Shown here: in pieces, positions 25,200 through 34,503 of the stretch | Numbering within the stretch: position 1 is the stretch's first letter | How the letters are laid out: each line of letters starts with the position of its first letter | Assembly: GCA_003058495.1 (NCBI GenBank) | Contig: QBVC01000021.1 | Span: forward strand, 62,001-126,000 | Source: a gamma proteobacterium symbiont of Ctena orbiculata | GTDB lineage: Bacteria; Pseudomonadota; Gammaproteobacteria; Chromatiales; Chromatiaceae | Direction of reading: 5' to 3' | Length of the DNA: 64,000 nt | The notes under the pieces: generated by a model | Told to the model about the DNA's origin: nothing | What the model saw: the letters and a program-made list of their open reading frames with translations, nothing else | Databases searched by the model: none | Made by a program: the position numbers and the translations under genes

Positions 25200-26266
25200 G
25201 CCAGCGGTCCTGTAATTTCCACACCGGTCTCGGCGCCGTCGGCGGATGCGATCTCGCCGAGAAGCCAAGCGGTTTCGCCTTTCTCATTGAGCAGTTTCAC
25301 GCTCCTCTCCGCATCTTCCGGTGCGACACAGACCACCATGCCGACGCCGCTGTTGAAGGTGCGCAGCATTTCACTGTTGATCAGATTGCCCTCGGTCTGC
25401 AGCCAGCTGAATATGGCGGGAAGCCGCCAGCTGCCGCTGTCGACAATCGCCCTGCATCCCTGGGGCAGCACGCGGGGCAGATTTTCCGGCAGGCCGCCTC
25501 CGGTGATATGGGCCAAGGCGTGGATTTCCACCTCTTCCATCAGTGCCAGCAGGGGCTTGACATAGATTCGGGTCGGGGTGAGGAGGGCCTCGCCCAGGGT
25601 GGTCTCCTGGAAGGGTTGTTGCAGGTCGGCGCCGCTCACCTGGAGGATCTTGCGCACCAGCGAATAGCCATTCGAATGGGGTCCCGAGGATGCCATGCCG
25701 ATCAGGATGTCGCCTTGCTGAACCCGCTGCGGAAGGATAAGGCGGCTCTTCTCCGCGATACCGACGCAGAAACCGGCCAGATCGTAATCCCCTGCCGCGT
25801 ACATGCCCGGCATCTCCGCCGTCTCGCCACCGGTGAGGGCGGCGCCGGCCTGTTCACAGCCCGCCGCGATCCCCGCCACCACATCGGTGGCGATATCGAG
25901 ATCGAGTCTCCCCGTGGCGTAGTAGTCGAGGAAGAAGAGGGGCTCGGCGCCGGCTACCACGATGTCGTTGACGCACATCGCCACCAGGTCTATGCCGATC
26001 GAATCGTGGCGTTTCAGCTCCAGCGCCAGTTTCAGTTTGGTGCCGACGCCGTCGGTTCCCGAGACGAGCACCGGCTCCCGGTAGCGATCCAGGGGCAGTT
26101 CGAAGAGAGCGCCGAAGCCGCCGAGTCCGGCGAGCACCCCGGAGCGGAAGGTCTGTTTTACGATCGGCTTGATACGCTCGACCAGCGCATTGCCTGTGTC
26201 GATGTCCACGCCGGCATCCCGGTAGCTGAGTGATGCGGGGCTGCTGGGTTTGGATTCATGCGCCAC
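25196..26266 (-). CDS. purM: Phosphoribosylformylglycinamidine cyclo-ligase
   Basis: 356 aa, fifth step of purine synthesis (AIR synthetase). The family opening [19 protein letters not shown], the central [13 protein letters not shown] and the [11 protein letters not shown] motif are all present. GTG start at 26266 with GGAG upstream. Coupled to purN by a 4-nt overlap. The purM-purN pair diverges from the DUF2066 gene, a common gammaproteobacterial arrangement. Confidence 0.96.
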   Translation of the reverse strand: MAHESKPSSPASLSYRDAGVDIDTGNALVERIKPIVKQTFRSGVLAGLGGFGALFELPLDRYREPVLVSGTDGVGTKLKLALELKRHDSIGIDLVAMCVNDIVVAGAEPLFFLDYYATGRLDLDIATDVVAGIAAGCEQAGAALTGGETAEMPGMYAAGDYDLAGFCVGIAEKSRLILPQRVQQGDILIGMASSGPHSNGYSLVRKILQVSGADLQQPFQETTLGEALLTPTRIYVKPLLALMEEVEIHALAHITGGGLPENLPRVLPQGCRAIVDSGSWRLPAIFSWLQTEGNLINSEMLRTFNSGVGMVVCVAPEDAERSVKLLNEKGETAWLLGEIASADGAETGVEITGPLA

Positions 26267-26473
26267 GGGGTGATACTCCGGTTTCAGACAAGGGTGGATT
26301 CAGAGCGGAATTCTAACAGAACTGGTGCGACTCAGTGAGGGTTGTGGCGCAGCTGATTTTCATCTTTTTAGCTGGCGCGTTAAGATTTCCCGTTGTTCGA
26401 TGTTCAGAAACCGACCGATTTCCCAAATGCGATATAGTGATGATCTGCAAACTCTAGGGATGTGTGACGAGAT

Positions 26474-27592
26474 ATGATGCAAACCCGACTGAAGCCGGCT
26501 TCCCGCCTGTTATTGCTCCTGCTTGCCCTGCTTACCGCGCCCTGGGCTGCAGCCGAAAAGGTGGGGAATCTCTATGAAGCAAAAATAGCGGTTAGCGGCC
26601 AGAGTGCGCAAACCAGGGCCGAGGGGATCCGCAAGGCCTTTGCCAGGGTGATGGTGAAGGTGAGCGGGGATCGCGGTTTATTGAACCATCCGGAAGTCCC
26701 CGGCATCCTCAACAAGGCAACCGCCTATGTTCAGCAGTATCGCTACATGGAACTGGAGACCGGCGACAAGGAGACCTCGGATGATGCCCCGGATCGCCTG
26801 CTTTGGGTACGCTTCGACGAGCGTGCGGTCAACCGCCTGCTGCGAGAGAGCGGGGTGCCCGTGTGGGGGGGCACCCGTCCATCCGTTCTGGTCTGGCTTG
26901 GCCAGGAGCAGGGTGCGAGGCGGGATTTGCTCTCCCTGGAGCGGGAAAGGCAGCTGAAGCGCTATCTGAACCAGGTGGGGCGTTCAAGGGGACTGTCGTT
27001 TCTTTGGCCGATCATGGATATCGAGGACCGTAACAGAATTCGGATCAGTGACCTTTGGGGCGGGTTTGAAGAGAATATCCGCCGTGCCTCGGCGCGCTAT
27101 CAGCCCGATGTGATCCTGGTCGGCCGCATGAGCCTGCAGGGGCGGGGCAGTTGGCGGGGCGAGTGGCTGCTCTACCTGCCCGACAAGGTCAACCGCTGGC
27201 AGACCAGCGCCGGAAGCAAGGCTGAGCTCGCCGGCGAAGGGCTGAATCAGGCTGTGGACGCCCTGGCGCTGCGCTTCGCCCCGCGGCAGGTGTCACAGGG
27301 GGTGGCCGAAATCAGGATTCGGGTGCATGGACTTTCACGCCTCGAGGACTATGTTTTGGTTAAGGAGTATCTGCAGTCGCTGGCGATGATCGAAAGCCTG
27401 GATCTGCTCTCGGCTGACAGCGAAAAGGTAAATTTCCTGGTGCGTATCCATGGCGGCAGGGAGGCGTTGGAGCGTGGCATACAGCTGGGTGCGGTACTCG
27501 AGCCGGCGGAGTGGCACGACTATGCCGGGACGGAAGGGGCCGGGCAGCCTGAGATCCCGGTCGGCGAGGGTCTGGTCTACCGCCTGCGCTAG
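26474..27592 (+). CDS. DUF2066 domain exported protein
   Basis: 372 aa. A signal peptide (LLLLLLALLTAPWAAAEKV) leads into the DUF2066 core, including YEAKIAVSGQSAQTRAEGIRKAFARVMVKVSGD. The family is limited to proteobacteria, has no known function, and regularly lies between purM (divergent) and a CDP-alcohol phosphatidyltransferase gene, exactly as here. Translation could begin at either of two adjacent ATG codons (26474 or 26477). The gap to purM (207 bp) should hold both divergent promoters, but none is clear. Confidence 0.85.
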   Translation: MMQTRLKPASRLLLLLLALLTAPWAAAEKVGNLYEAKIAVSGQSAQTRAEGIRKAFARVMVKVSGDRGLLNHPEVPGILNKATAYVQQYRYMELETGDKETSDDAPDRLLWVRFDERAVNRLLRESGVPVWGGTRPSVLVWLGQEQGARRDLLSLERERQLKRYLNQVGRSRGLSFLWPIMDIEDRNRIRISDLWGGFEENIRRASARYQPDVILVGRMSLQGRGSWRGEWLLYLPDKVNRWQTSAGSKAELAGEGLNQAVDALALRFAPRQVSQGVAEIRIRVHGLSRLEDYVLVKEYLQSLAMIESLDLLSADSEKVNFLVRIHGGREALERGIQLGAVLEPAEWHDYAGTEGAGQPEIPVGEGLVYRLR

Positions 27593-27616
27593 CCGGATAA
27601 GGGAGTAAACGTTCTG

Positions 27617-28171
27617 ATGCACCCTAATGACATCCCGAACCTGATCAGTGTGCTGCGGATCCTGTTGACCATTCCCATCGTCTGGCTGTTGTTCGAACAT
27701 CAGTTTTCCTATGCCCTGATCCTGTTTGCCGTGGCCGGCTTTTCCGACGGCCTTGACGGTTTTCTCGCCAAACGCTTTGGCTGGCAAAGCCACCTGGGCG
27801 GATTGCTCGATCCCTTGGCCGACAAGGCCCTGCTGATGAGTTCGTTTCTGGTGCTCGGGGGCTTGGGATTGATTCCTGTGTGGCTGGTGATCCTGGTGAT
27901 ATTCCGCGATCTGACCATCATGGGGGGGGCGCTCTACTATAACTTCAGCGTCGAGGAGCTCGATGCCGATCCGAGTCTGATCAGCAAGCTCAATACCTTG
28001 CTGCAGATAGTGCTGGTGCTGCTGGTGGTGACGGATGCCGGACCCTTCGGCCTGCCATCCCAGCTGCTGCTCCTGCTCACCTGGGCCACAGGTTTCACCA
28101 CCCTGGTGAGCGGCATCGCCTATGTGTGGGTATGGACCAACAAGGCCCGCAGCAAGGGGTGGCGTGGCTGA
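27617..28171 (+). CDS. CDP-alcohol phosphatidyltransferase family protein
   Basis: 184 aa integral membrane enzyme of phospholipid synthesis. The CDP-alcohol motif is present as DGFLAKRFGWQSHLGGLLD with PLAD after it, matching DGX2ARX8GX3DX3D except that the Arg is Lys. The N-terminus (NDIPNLISVLRILLTIPIVWLL) is typical of PgsA-like members. It is probably not the main PgsA, which normally sits near uvrC; the Pseudomonas homologue in this position is an uncharacterised paralogue. Starts 24 nt after DUF2066 and is likely cotranscribed with it. Confidence 0.85.
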   Translation: MHPNDIPNLISVLRILLTIPIVWLLFEHQFSYALILFAVAGFSDGLDGFLAKRFGWQSHLGGLLDPLADKALLMSSFLVLGGLGLIPVWLVILVIFRDLTIMGGALYYNFSVEELDADPSLISKLNTLLQIVLVLLVVTDAGPFGLPSQLLLLLTWATGFTTLVSGIAYVWVWTNKARSKGWRG

Positions 28172-28294
28172 ATCCGGCCCGGCTGGAGAATAGAGAGCAA
28201 ATTCGTCACCGGGATGGAGTTTTGCTCGGGTGATGTTTAGACTTGAACCCGGATCATCCGTGTTTGTTCCACACAACTCAGGGAGGGGGGGTGA

Positions 28295-28840
28295 ATGAAA
28301 TACCAATCCGTTGTTGCCGGCTGTCTGCTGTTGTCCGCTGTGGCGCAGGCCGGTGAGACTGTCCAGGGTGCCGGCATTGAGGGCTATCGCTATCTAGGTG
28401 CAATGGTCTCATCTCCTCAGTACAAGGAAGACGACTCCAATGTGGATTTTCGCAGTGCCGGCCTGCTTGTCCGCGGCGGCATCGAGTTGAACGAGTTGCT
28501 GGCAGTAGAGGGTCATTTCGGCATTTTCGGCGAAGATGTCGTCGATGAAGGCAGCTTCCAGATCGAGTATCTGGCAAGTATCTATGCCAGGGGCAATCTA
28601 CCGCTGATTGGCCAACGAATCAGGCTCTATGGTCTGGCTGGATTGACCCACTTCTCCGGCGATGTGCCCGGTTTCCGCAACGTGGATGAGACGGGGATCG
28701 GATACGGTGTGGGAATCGAACTCTATGGTGACGAACGCACCGCCCTGACCCTGGAGTGGCTGCGCCATGCCGTCGGGGACATCCACAATGTCGACTACAC
28801 CCTGGAGTCGGCCAGTCTCGGCTTCCTCTATCGCTTCTAG
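28295..28840 (+). CDS. Small outer-membrane beta-barrel protein
   Basis: 181 aa. A signal peptide (MKYQSVVAGCLLLSAVAQA) is followed by alternating polar and hydrophobic strands, ending in a terminal Phe (GFLYRF), the outer-membrane insertion signal. It resembles the OmpA-like/OmpW-sized eight-stranded porin-family fold. A strong GGAGGGGGGG ribosome site precedes the ATG. No ligand or role can be read from the sequence. Its stop faces the convergent pyrimidine block across 73 bp. Confidence 0.8.
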   Translation: MKYQSVVAGCLLLSAVAQAGETVQGAGIEGYRYLGAMVSSPQYKEDDSNVDFRSAGLLVRGGIELNELLAVEGHFGIFGEDVVDEGSFQIEYLASIYARGNLPLIGQRIRLYGLAGLTHFSGDVPGFRNVDETGIGYGVGIELYGDERTALTLEWLRHAVGDIHNVDYTLESASLGFLYRF

Positions 28841-28913
28841 TCGACCGCGCCCATTGAAAGATAGCGCGGCGCTACCAACCATCCCGGGCTGTTTCAGCGG
28901 TTAGCTGCTGTTA

Positions 28914-29786
28914 TCAGGCAAACACCGTCTGGGCATCGAAAACCGGGCCGTCGACACACACCCGTTTCATCGCGGGACCCTGCGGGGTCTGCACCTCCAC
29001 CACGCAGCCGGCGCAACCACCGACGCCGCAGGCCATGAACTCCTCGAGCGAGACCTGGCAGGGGATATCGTGGGCGGCGGCCAGTTGCGCCACCGCTTCC
29101 AGCATCGGGTGGGGGCCACAGGCGAAGATCTCCACCTCGGCCAATGCCTGGAGGTTGAGGGACCTGATCCAGCGTTCCGCGAGTTCTGTCACATAGCCCT
29201 GGAATACCCCCGGAAATCCCTCCAGACTGGCGAGCCGGCAACCGACCCCCCAGTCGTCCAGCAGCGGCATGCTGGCGATCACCCCGTCCGGCAGTCCGGG
29301 CACGATGACTTGGGAGGGCGTGGGTTTGAATGGGAAGGGCACCTCGGAACCGAGTATGACAAAAGGCTGTTTCTCCTGCGCTCTGCGCATCGCATCCGCC
29401 AGAAACACCATTGGAGGCATGCCGACGCCACCACCGATCAACAGCGGTTTGCTGCGCTTTGGGGATGGCGTGAAGGGGGTTCCGATAGGCCCCAAGAGAC
29501 TGATCTTCTCCCCGGGTGTCCGCTGCGACAACAGCTCGGTGCCCCGCCCCACCCGTTTGTAGAGCAGCTCGATCCAACCCGCCTTGTCGGCACTGCGCAT
29601 GATGGAGATGGGTCGACGCAAGGGGAGTTGCGGATCGCAGGTGATATGGACGAAGCTTCCGGGCAGCGCCCGGGCGGCGCAGTGGGGGGCGAGCAGGCGC
29701 ATGATGAACTGCTCACCGGCAAATGCCTGATGCGAGAGGATCTCCGCGTCCTCGAGGAAGATGGTGTCACGGTGCGTCTTTTTCAT
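28914..29786 (-). CDS. pyrK: PyrK-like FAD/[2Fe-2S] electron-transfer subunit
   Basis: 290 aa. PyrK passes electrons from class 1B dihydroorotate dehydrogenase to NAD+. The FAD domain shows RRPISIMRSAD, the NAD-binding part starts at LLIGGGVGMPPMVFLA, and the [2Fe-2S] cluster Cys residues follow the PyrK pattern (CGVGGCAGC, then RVC 16 residues later). It overlaps the pyrC' gene by 20 nt, so it is translated from the same mRNA. The gene name rests on similarity and context; related subunits serve other flavoproteins, and no pyrD lies in this window. Confidence 0.8.
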   Translation of the reverse strand: MKKTHRDTIFLEDAEILSHQAFAGEQFIMRLLAPHCAARALPGSFVHITCDPQLPLRRPISIMRSADKAGWIELLYKRVGRGTELLSQRTPGEKISLLGPIGTPFTPSPKRSKPLLIGGGVGMPPMVFLADAMRRAQEKQPFVILGSEVPFPFKPTPSQVIVPGLPDGVIASMPLLDDWGVGCRLASLEGFPGVFQGYVTELAERWIRSLNLQALAEVEIFACGPHPMLEAVAQLAAAHDIPCQVSLEEFMACGVGGCAGCVVEVQTPQGPAMKRVCVDGPVFDAQTVFA

Positions 29787-31077
29787 AACTGTTCTGGGAG
29801 TAGACCAAGCGTCCCTTCAATAGGGTATGGGTGACCCGTGCGGGCATCTCCCATCCCGCGAAGGGTGTGTTCTTGCCTCCACTGAGGAGCCGCTCGGTGT
29901 CGACAACCCAGCGCTGATTGGGATCGAATATACAGATATCCGCGGGATGCTTCGGTGTCAAGCGCCCAAGCGGCAGGCCGAGGATGTCCGCCGGACCGGA
30001 GGTCAGACGGGCAATGGCGCTGCTCAGGTCGAGCACCCCCTGGTCGACCAGCTTCAGGGTCAGGGGCAGCAGGGTTTCAAGACCCGATATCCCCGCCTCC
30101 GTATCGGGAAAGGGCGACGCCTTGGCGTCTGCCTCATGGGGCTGATGATCGGAGCAGATTGCCTGAATGACATCCTTGGCAACCGCATCGCGCAGCCCCT
30201 CGCGATCGCTGTCGCTGCGCAACGGCGGCCGGACGTGATGGTTGCTGTCGAAGCCTTCGATATCCATTTCGCTCAGATGGAGTTGGTGGATCGCGACGTC
30301 CGCGCTGACCCGGCGCCCCTCGCGCTTCGCCCAGGCCATGGTGCGGGCCGCGCTGGCGCTGGAGAGGGCATGGAAGTGGATCACGGCACCGGTTGTCTCC
30401 GCCAGGGCCAGATCGCGGGCAACCGCGACGGTTTCCGCCGCCTCGGGAATCCCCGGCAGCCCCAGGCGGTCGGCAACCTTGCCCTCGTGGGCGCAACCGT
30501 CGTTGCTCAGATGGTGGTCCTCCGGACGCAGGATAATCAACAGCTCGAAGGTCGAGGCATACTCCATCGCCCGGCGTTGAACCAGGGTATTCGCCAGCGG
30601 GGTGTAGACGTTGGTGACCGCGATGCAGCCAGCCGCCTTGAGTGCCGCCATCTCGCTCAGGCGATCGCCATTCAGGGCCTGGGTCAGGGCCCCCTGCGGC
30701 AGCAGGCGGCAATAGCCCGCCTTGCGCGCCTTGTGGCGAATCTGTCCAACCACCGCGGGGGTGTCGATCACCGGGTAGGTGTCGGGGGTGCAGCAGATGG
30801 TGGTGATGCCGCTGCCGGCGGCCGCCAGGGTCTCGCTGGCGATGGTGGCCTTGTGTTCGGCGCCCGGCTCGCGCAGGTTGGCGCTGAGGTCGATCAGTCC
30901 GGGGCAGACCACCTGATCCCGGGCATCGATGGCGAGGCTCGCCTGAAAGCCGTTCGGGGGTTCACCGAGTGCGAGGATCTTGCCGCCGGAGATGTGCAGG
31001 TCGATGATCTCATCGAGGCCGTTTGCCGGATCGATGACCCGTCCGCCGAGGATGGAGATGTCCTTCTTCTTTTTCAT
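29767..31077 (-). CDS. pyrC': Dihydroorotase-like protein lacking zinc ligands (PyrC')
   Basis: 436 aa amidohydrolase-fold protein. Active dihydroorotases carry HxH in GLIDxHVHLREPG; here the same place reads [13 protein letters not shown] (Ser65-Ala66-Asn67), so two metal ligands are missing. The late motif CSDHQPH keeps its Asp. This matches the Pseudomonas PyrC', an inactive partner needed for assembly of active aspartate carbamoyltransferase. As there, the gene overlaps pyrB by 4 nt. It is predicted to be structural; a catalytic dihydroorotase should exist elsewhere in the genome. Confidence 0.9.
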   Translation of the reverse strand: MKKKKDISILGGRVIDPANGLDEIIDLHISGGKILALGEPPNGFQASLAIDARDQVVCPGLIDLSANLREPGAEHKATIASETLAAAGSGITTICCTPDTYPVIDTPAVVGQIRHKARKAGYCRLLPQGALTQALNGDRLSEMAALKAAGCIAVTNVYTPLANTLVQRRAMEYASTFELLIILRPEDHHLSNDGCAHEGKVADRLGLPGIPEAAETVAVARDLALAETTGAVIHFHALSSASAARTMAWAKREGRRVSADVAIHQLHLSEMDIEGFDSNHHVRPPLRSDSDREGLRDAVAKDVIQAICSDHQPHEADAKASPFPDTEAGISGLETLLPLTLKLVDQGVLDLSSAIARLTSGPADILGLPLGRLTPKHPADICIFDPNQRWVVDTERLLSGGKNTPFAGWEMPARVTHTLLKGRLVYSQNSYEKDAP

Positions 31078-32063
31078 CCCGCCACCTCCTGCATACGCAG
31101 GTTCTGGGTGCCGATTACCATCGAGATCACGGCCATGCGAATCGCAATGCCGTAACTCACCTGCTGCAGGATCACCGATTTGGAGCCGTCGGCGACCTGG
31201 GAGTCCATCTCCACGCCGCGGTTGATCGGCCCGGGGTGCATCACGATCGCATCCCCATCGGCCAGTGCCAGGCGTCTCTCCGTGAGGCCGTACAGGCTGA
31301 AGTACTCATGCTCGGAGGGGAGCAGCGCGCCCTGCATGCGCTCTTTCTGCAGACGCAGCATGATAATCACGTCCACATCCCGAATGCCCTCCTCAAGGTT
31401 GTGGTAGACATGGACCCCGAGACTGCGTGCATCGGAAGGCAGCAGGGTGCGGGGCGACACGACGCGTACCTCCGAGGCCCCCAGGGTGTTGAGGGCGAGA
31501 ATCTGTGACCGCGCCACTCGGGAGTGCAGCACATCGCCGACAATCGCCACCCTGAGCCCGGTAAACTCGCCTTTGTGGCGGCGAATGGTGAACATATCCA
31601 GCATCGCCTGGGTGGGGTGGGCGTGGCGGCCGTCTCCCGCATTGATCACCCCCACCCCCCGGTCGGCGTGCTGGGCGATGAAATGGGCGGTGCCGCTGCT
31701 GGCGTGGCGGACGATGAACATGTCCACATGCATCGCCTCCAGATTGCGCAGGGTGTCGAGCAGGGTCTCGCCCTTGGAGGTGGCGGATGCGCTGATATTG
31801 AGGTTGAGGACATCCGCCGAGAGACGCTTTGCCGCCAATTCGAATGTGGTTCTCGTGCGGGTGCTGGTTTCAAAGAAGAGGTTGGCGACCACCTTGCCCC
31901 GGCACAGGGGGACCTTCTTGATGGTTCTCTCCGATACCCCGGTAAAGCCCTCCGCGGTATCGAGGATCTCGGTCAGAATCGTCCTGTCCAGGCCGTCGAT
32001 GGTGAGGAAATGGAGCAGCCGCTGCTCCTCATCCAGCTGCAGGCTTTTATTGCTCAAGCTCAT
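31074..32063 (-). CDS. pyrB: Aspartate carbamoyltransferase catalytic subunit
   Basis: 329 aa, first committed step of pyrimidine synthesis. The carbamoyl-phosphate motif [15 protein letters not shown] and the later [14 protein letters not shown] are intact. The N-terminal extension (about 20 residues, [19 protein letters not shown]) is as in Pseudomonas, where it takes part in allosteric control. Overlaps pyrC' by 4 nt and follows pyrR by 6 nt. No regulatory pyrI gene is present, as expected for the PyrB-PyrC' type. Confidence 0.96.
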   Translation of the reverse strand: MSLSNKSLQLDEEQRLLHFLTIDGLDRTILTEILDTAEGFTGVSERTIKKVPLCRGKVVANLFFETSTRTRTTFELAAKRLSADVLNLNISASATSKGETLLDTLRNLEAMHVDMFIVRHASSGTAHFIAQHADRGVGVINAGDGRHAHPTQAMLDMFTIRRHKGEFTGLRVAIVGDVLHSRVARSQILALNTLGASEVRVVSPRTLLPSDARSLGVHVYHNLEEGIRDVDVIIMLRLQKERMQGALLPSEHEYFSLYGLTERRLALADGDAIVMHPGPINRGVEMDSQVADGSKSVILQQVSYGIAIRMAVISMVIGTQNLRMQEVAG

Positions 32064-32069
32064 GGCACG

Positions 32070-32624
32070 CTATCCTTGTTCATCACTGCGGGAACTGCGG
32101 TTTGTCTTGGTGCCGATCACCAATTCCAGGGGCTCGGGTCCGATCAGGGTGATGTGCTGATCCTGCTCCAGCTGCGGATGCAGTCCCGCTACATCCGGCT
32201 GTATCGGCAGTTCCCTGCCGCTGCGATCGACCAGGGTGGCGAGCATGATCGAGGCGGGACGCCCATAGTCGAAGATCTCGTTCAACGCGGCGCGGATGGT
32301 GCGCCCGGTGTGCACCACATCGTCTATCAGAACGATATGGCGGTCATCCACCGGTGTCGGGAGGTCGGAGGGGTGGACCTCCGGATTCATCCCGATACGG
32401 GTGAAATCGTCCCGGTAGAAAGAGATATCGAGGGTGCCAAGGGGCTCCTCCACGCCGAGTCGGCGGTGCAGCTGCTCGGCCAACCAGACTCCGCCGGTGC
32501 GGATACCGATCAGTAACGGATCGCTGACCCCCCTTGAACCAAGCAGGGCGCCAATTTTATCCGCCATGACGTCCACCAGGGATTCAACCTCATCGGCATC
32601 CTTAAACGCTCTTCTATTGTTCAT
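32070..32624 (-). CDS. pyrR: Bifunctional PyrR (pyr regulator / uracil phosphoribosyltransferase)
   Basis: 184 aa. The phosphoribosyltransferase PRPP motif is present as VLIDDVVHTGRTIRAAL. In Bacillus PyrR binds pyr mRNA to control attenuation; in Pseudomonas it influences pyrimidine gene expression in a different way. It overlaps the ruvX 3' end by 11 nt. I see no PyrR-binding leader in the adjacent sequence, so RNA-level control is not supported here. Confidence 0.94.
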   Translation of the reverse strand: MNNRRAFKDADEVESLVDVMADKIGALLGSRGVSDPLLIGIRTGGVWLAEQLHRRLGVEEPLGTLDISFYRDDFTRIGMNPEVHPSDLPTPVDDRHIVLIDDVVHTGRTIRAALNEIFDYGRPASIMLATLVDRSGRELPIQPDVAGLHPQLEQDQHITLIGPEPLELVIGTKTNRSSRSDEQG

Positions 32625-33012
32625 TTAACCAGGTTTCCAAAATGAGTTTGGCTGCTACGGCGTCATAGTCTTCCATTTTTTTGGCATTGTGTCCCAGTCT
32701 GTCCCTGGCCTCGAAGGAGCTATAGCGTTCGTCGGCCAGATGGACCTTGAGATGAAATCGTCCCTCGAGTTGTCGTGAGAACCGTAGTGCAGGTTGTGTG
32801 GCATCTGTTTCACTGTCATCCACATCGAGCGGTAAACCGACAACCAGGGCCTCAGGTTTCCACTCCTCGATCAGATCCTCGATGCGTTTCCAGTCCGGTT
32901 TGTGATTCACCAAGTGCAATGTTTCCAACGCGGTTGCGGTGCCGGTCACCGTCTGTCCGACGGCAACGCCTATTTTACGGGTGCCGTAGTCGAATCCCAG
33001 TAGGGTGCCCAT
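32614..33012 (-). CDS. ruvX: Putative Holliday junction resolvase RuvX (YqgF)
   Basis: 132 aa, RNase H-like fold. The opening LLGFDYGTRKIGVAVGQ carries the first catalytic Asp, and LVVGLPLDVDDSE and LADERYSSFEA hold the later acidic residues. The family acts in pre-16S rRNA 5' processing and may resolve junctions. Complete and normal length. Sits between algH (13-nt gap) and pyrR. Confidence 0.94.
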   Translation of the reverse strand: MGTLLGFDYGTRKIGVAVGQTVTGTATALETLHLVNHKPDWKRIEDLIEEWKPEALVVGLPLDVDDSETDATQPALRFSRQLEGRFHLKVHLADERYSSFEARDRLGHNAKKMEDYDAVAAKLILETWLNEQ

Positions 33013-33025
33013 GCTGCTTCATTCA

Positions 33026-33589
33026 CTAAGCGTGGCCGGTATCGCCGCTCAACAGATTCAGGTCGACGCCAAGCAGGTCGGCGGCTGCCTGCCAGCGCTC
33101 ATCGCTGGCCCGGTTGAAGATGATCTCGGTTTCAGCCGGGCCGCTCAGCCAAGCGTTCTGCGACAGTTCGCTCTCCAATTGTCCCGCGCCCCATCCGGCG
33201 TATCCAAGGGCAACCAGTGAGCGCTGCGGACCTCTGCCGGCGGCGATGGCCTCCAGGATGTCGAGGGAGGTGGTGACACTGATCTCCGGGGTGATTTTCA
33301 ACGTCGATGCCCAGTCTGTACTGGTATCGTGAAGAACGAAACCCCGGTCGCTCTGCACCGGGCCGCCGATATAGACTGGCTGTTCGGCGATATTGGCTGC
33401 GCTGGTCTTGATCTCCAACTGCTCGAATATGTCCGCCAGATGCAGCTCCATGGGGCGATTGATGACAATACCCATGGCGCCGTCACTGGTGTGTTCGCAG
33501 ATATAGGTGACGGTGTGGAAAAAATTCGGGTCCTCGAGTCGCGGCATGGCGATGAGGAAATGGTTGGTCAAGTTGGTCTCTGGGCGCAT
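33026..33589 (-). CDS. algH: AlgH/YqgE (UPF0301) family protein
   Basis: 187 aa. The signature start TNHFLIAMPRLEDPNFFHTVTYICEH and the following GAMGIVINRPMEL define the family. In Pseudomonas it was named for an effect on alginate production; the molecular role is not established. Complete. Position next to ruvX is highly conserved in Gammaproteobacteria. Confidence 0.95.
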   Translation of the reverse strand: MRPETNLTNHFLIAMPRLEDPNFFHTVTYICEHTSDGAMGIVINRPMELHLADIFEQLEIKTSAANIAEQPVYIGGPVQSDRGFVLHDTSTDWASTLKITPEISVTTSLDILEAIAAGRGPQRSLVALGYAGWGAGQLESELSQNAWLSGPAETEIIFNRASDERWQAAADLLGVDLNLLSGDTGHA

Positions 33590-33628
33590 GGGCTATAGTA
33601 TCCAACTGCTGGCGGCAGGCTGCAACAG

Positions 33629-34489
33629 CTATTGCGAGTCGAATCTGCCACTGCGTAAAAACTGCCATGTCCGGGTAATATCGAGAATGTCGGTCTCTTT
33701 TCTGATTTCGTTGGGAAAGGGCGAAAAGGGGGCGGCCAGGCGGACAATGCGAATCGCGGCATCATCGAGGATCTTGTGGCCGGAAGAGTGGCGGACCTTG
33801 ATGCTTTCGACACTGCCGTCGGCCTTTACCGCCACATGCAGTACCAGATTACCGTAGAGTCTGCTCCGCTTTGCCTGGTCAGGGTAGTTGAGGTTGCCGA
33901 TGCGTTCCACTTTTCTTCGCCAGGCATCCAGGTAGGCGGCGTATTTATACTCTTTCGTGCTGGCGCTTATCGATTTGCGCTTGGGTAGTTTGGCATAGGC
34001 CAGGCTTTTGCGCTCCAGTTCCGCCGTCAACCTGGCAATCTCCAGCTCTTTGCTGCTCAACAGCTGCTTGGCGGAAGGATTCGGCGGCGGCGCCTCCTTC
34101 GGCGGCGGTGTCTTGACCTGCAGTTCGGAGGTCTGGGTTAGGAGCTGAGGTTTTTGCGCTTGGGGTAGCGGTTGCGGTACGGCCGGCATTGCCACCGGCG
34201 AGGGCTGCGGCAGCGGTGCAGGTGCCTCGGAGATCTGAGGCTTGTCCGGTTTGGTCTCTTCACCACCGCCCTGTTGGCTGGTTTGGGCGAGAAAATCGGG
34301 TTTTTCATCCGCCTCGGCCTCCTCGGTCGGATGGCGTACGACTAACACCTCAAGGCTTTGTTGACGAAATTCAGGTTTACTCTTATCGGTGGGTTTGAAG
34401 GTAATGCCAAGGATGATGAAAGCGTGGAAGCAGGCCGCAACGAAGAGGCTCACACCCAGGATGTCAGTCTGTTTTCCGATGATTACCAT
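33629..34489 (-). CDS. tonB: Energy transducer TonB
   Basis: 286 aa. An N-terminal anchor (ILGVSLFVAACFHAFIILGITF) is followed by a Pro/Lys-rich periplasmic linker (about 75-135) and a C-terminal TonB box-binding domain (NLVLHVAVKADGSVESIKVRHSSG). It couples inner-membrane energy to outer-membrane receptors. No exbB/exbD lies nearby. In Pseudomonas the TonB in this position (TonB3, between algH and gshB) is needed for twitching motility, and here too it is followed by gshB and the pil-chp cluster. That role is inferred from synteny. Confidence 0.9.
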   Translation of the reverse strand: MVIIGKQTDILGVSLFVAACFHAFIILGITFKPTDKSKPEFRQQSLEVLVVRHPTEEAEADEKPDFLAQTSQQGGGEETKPDKPQISEAPAPLPQPSPVAMPAVPQPLPQAQKPQLLTQTSELQVKTPPPKEAPPPNPSAKQLLSSKELEIARLTAELERKSLAYAKLPKRKSISASTKEYKYAAYLDAWRRKVERIGNLNYPDQAKRSRLYGNLVLHVAVKADGSVESIKVRHSSGHKILDDAAIRIVRLAAPFSPFPNEIRKETDILDITRTWQFLRSGRFDSQ

Positions 34490-34503
34490 GTTGATGGGGT
34501 ATG

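Noticed and set aside
28862-28874. TAGCGCGGCGCTA palindrome as terminator between the barrel gene and pyrK
   Set aside because: The usable stem is only 5 bp and the following T-content is weak on both strands.
29827-31155. 442-aa plus-strand ORF
   Set aside because: Antisense shadow of pyrC', which is identified by motifs and by its overlap with pyrB.
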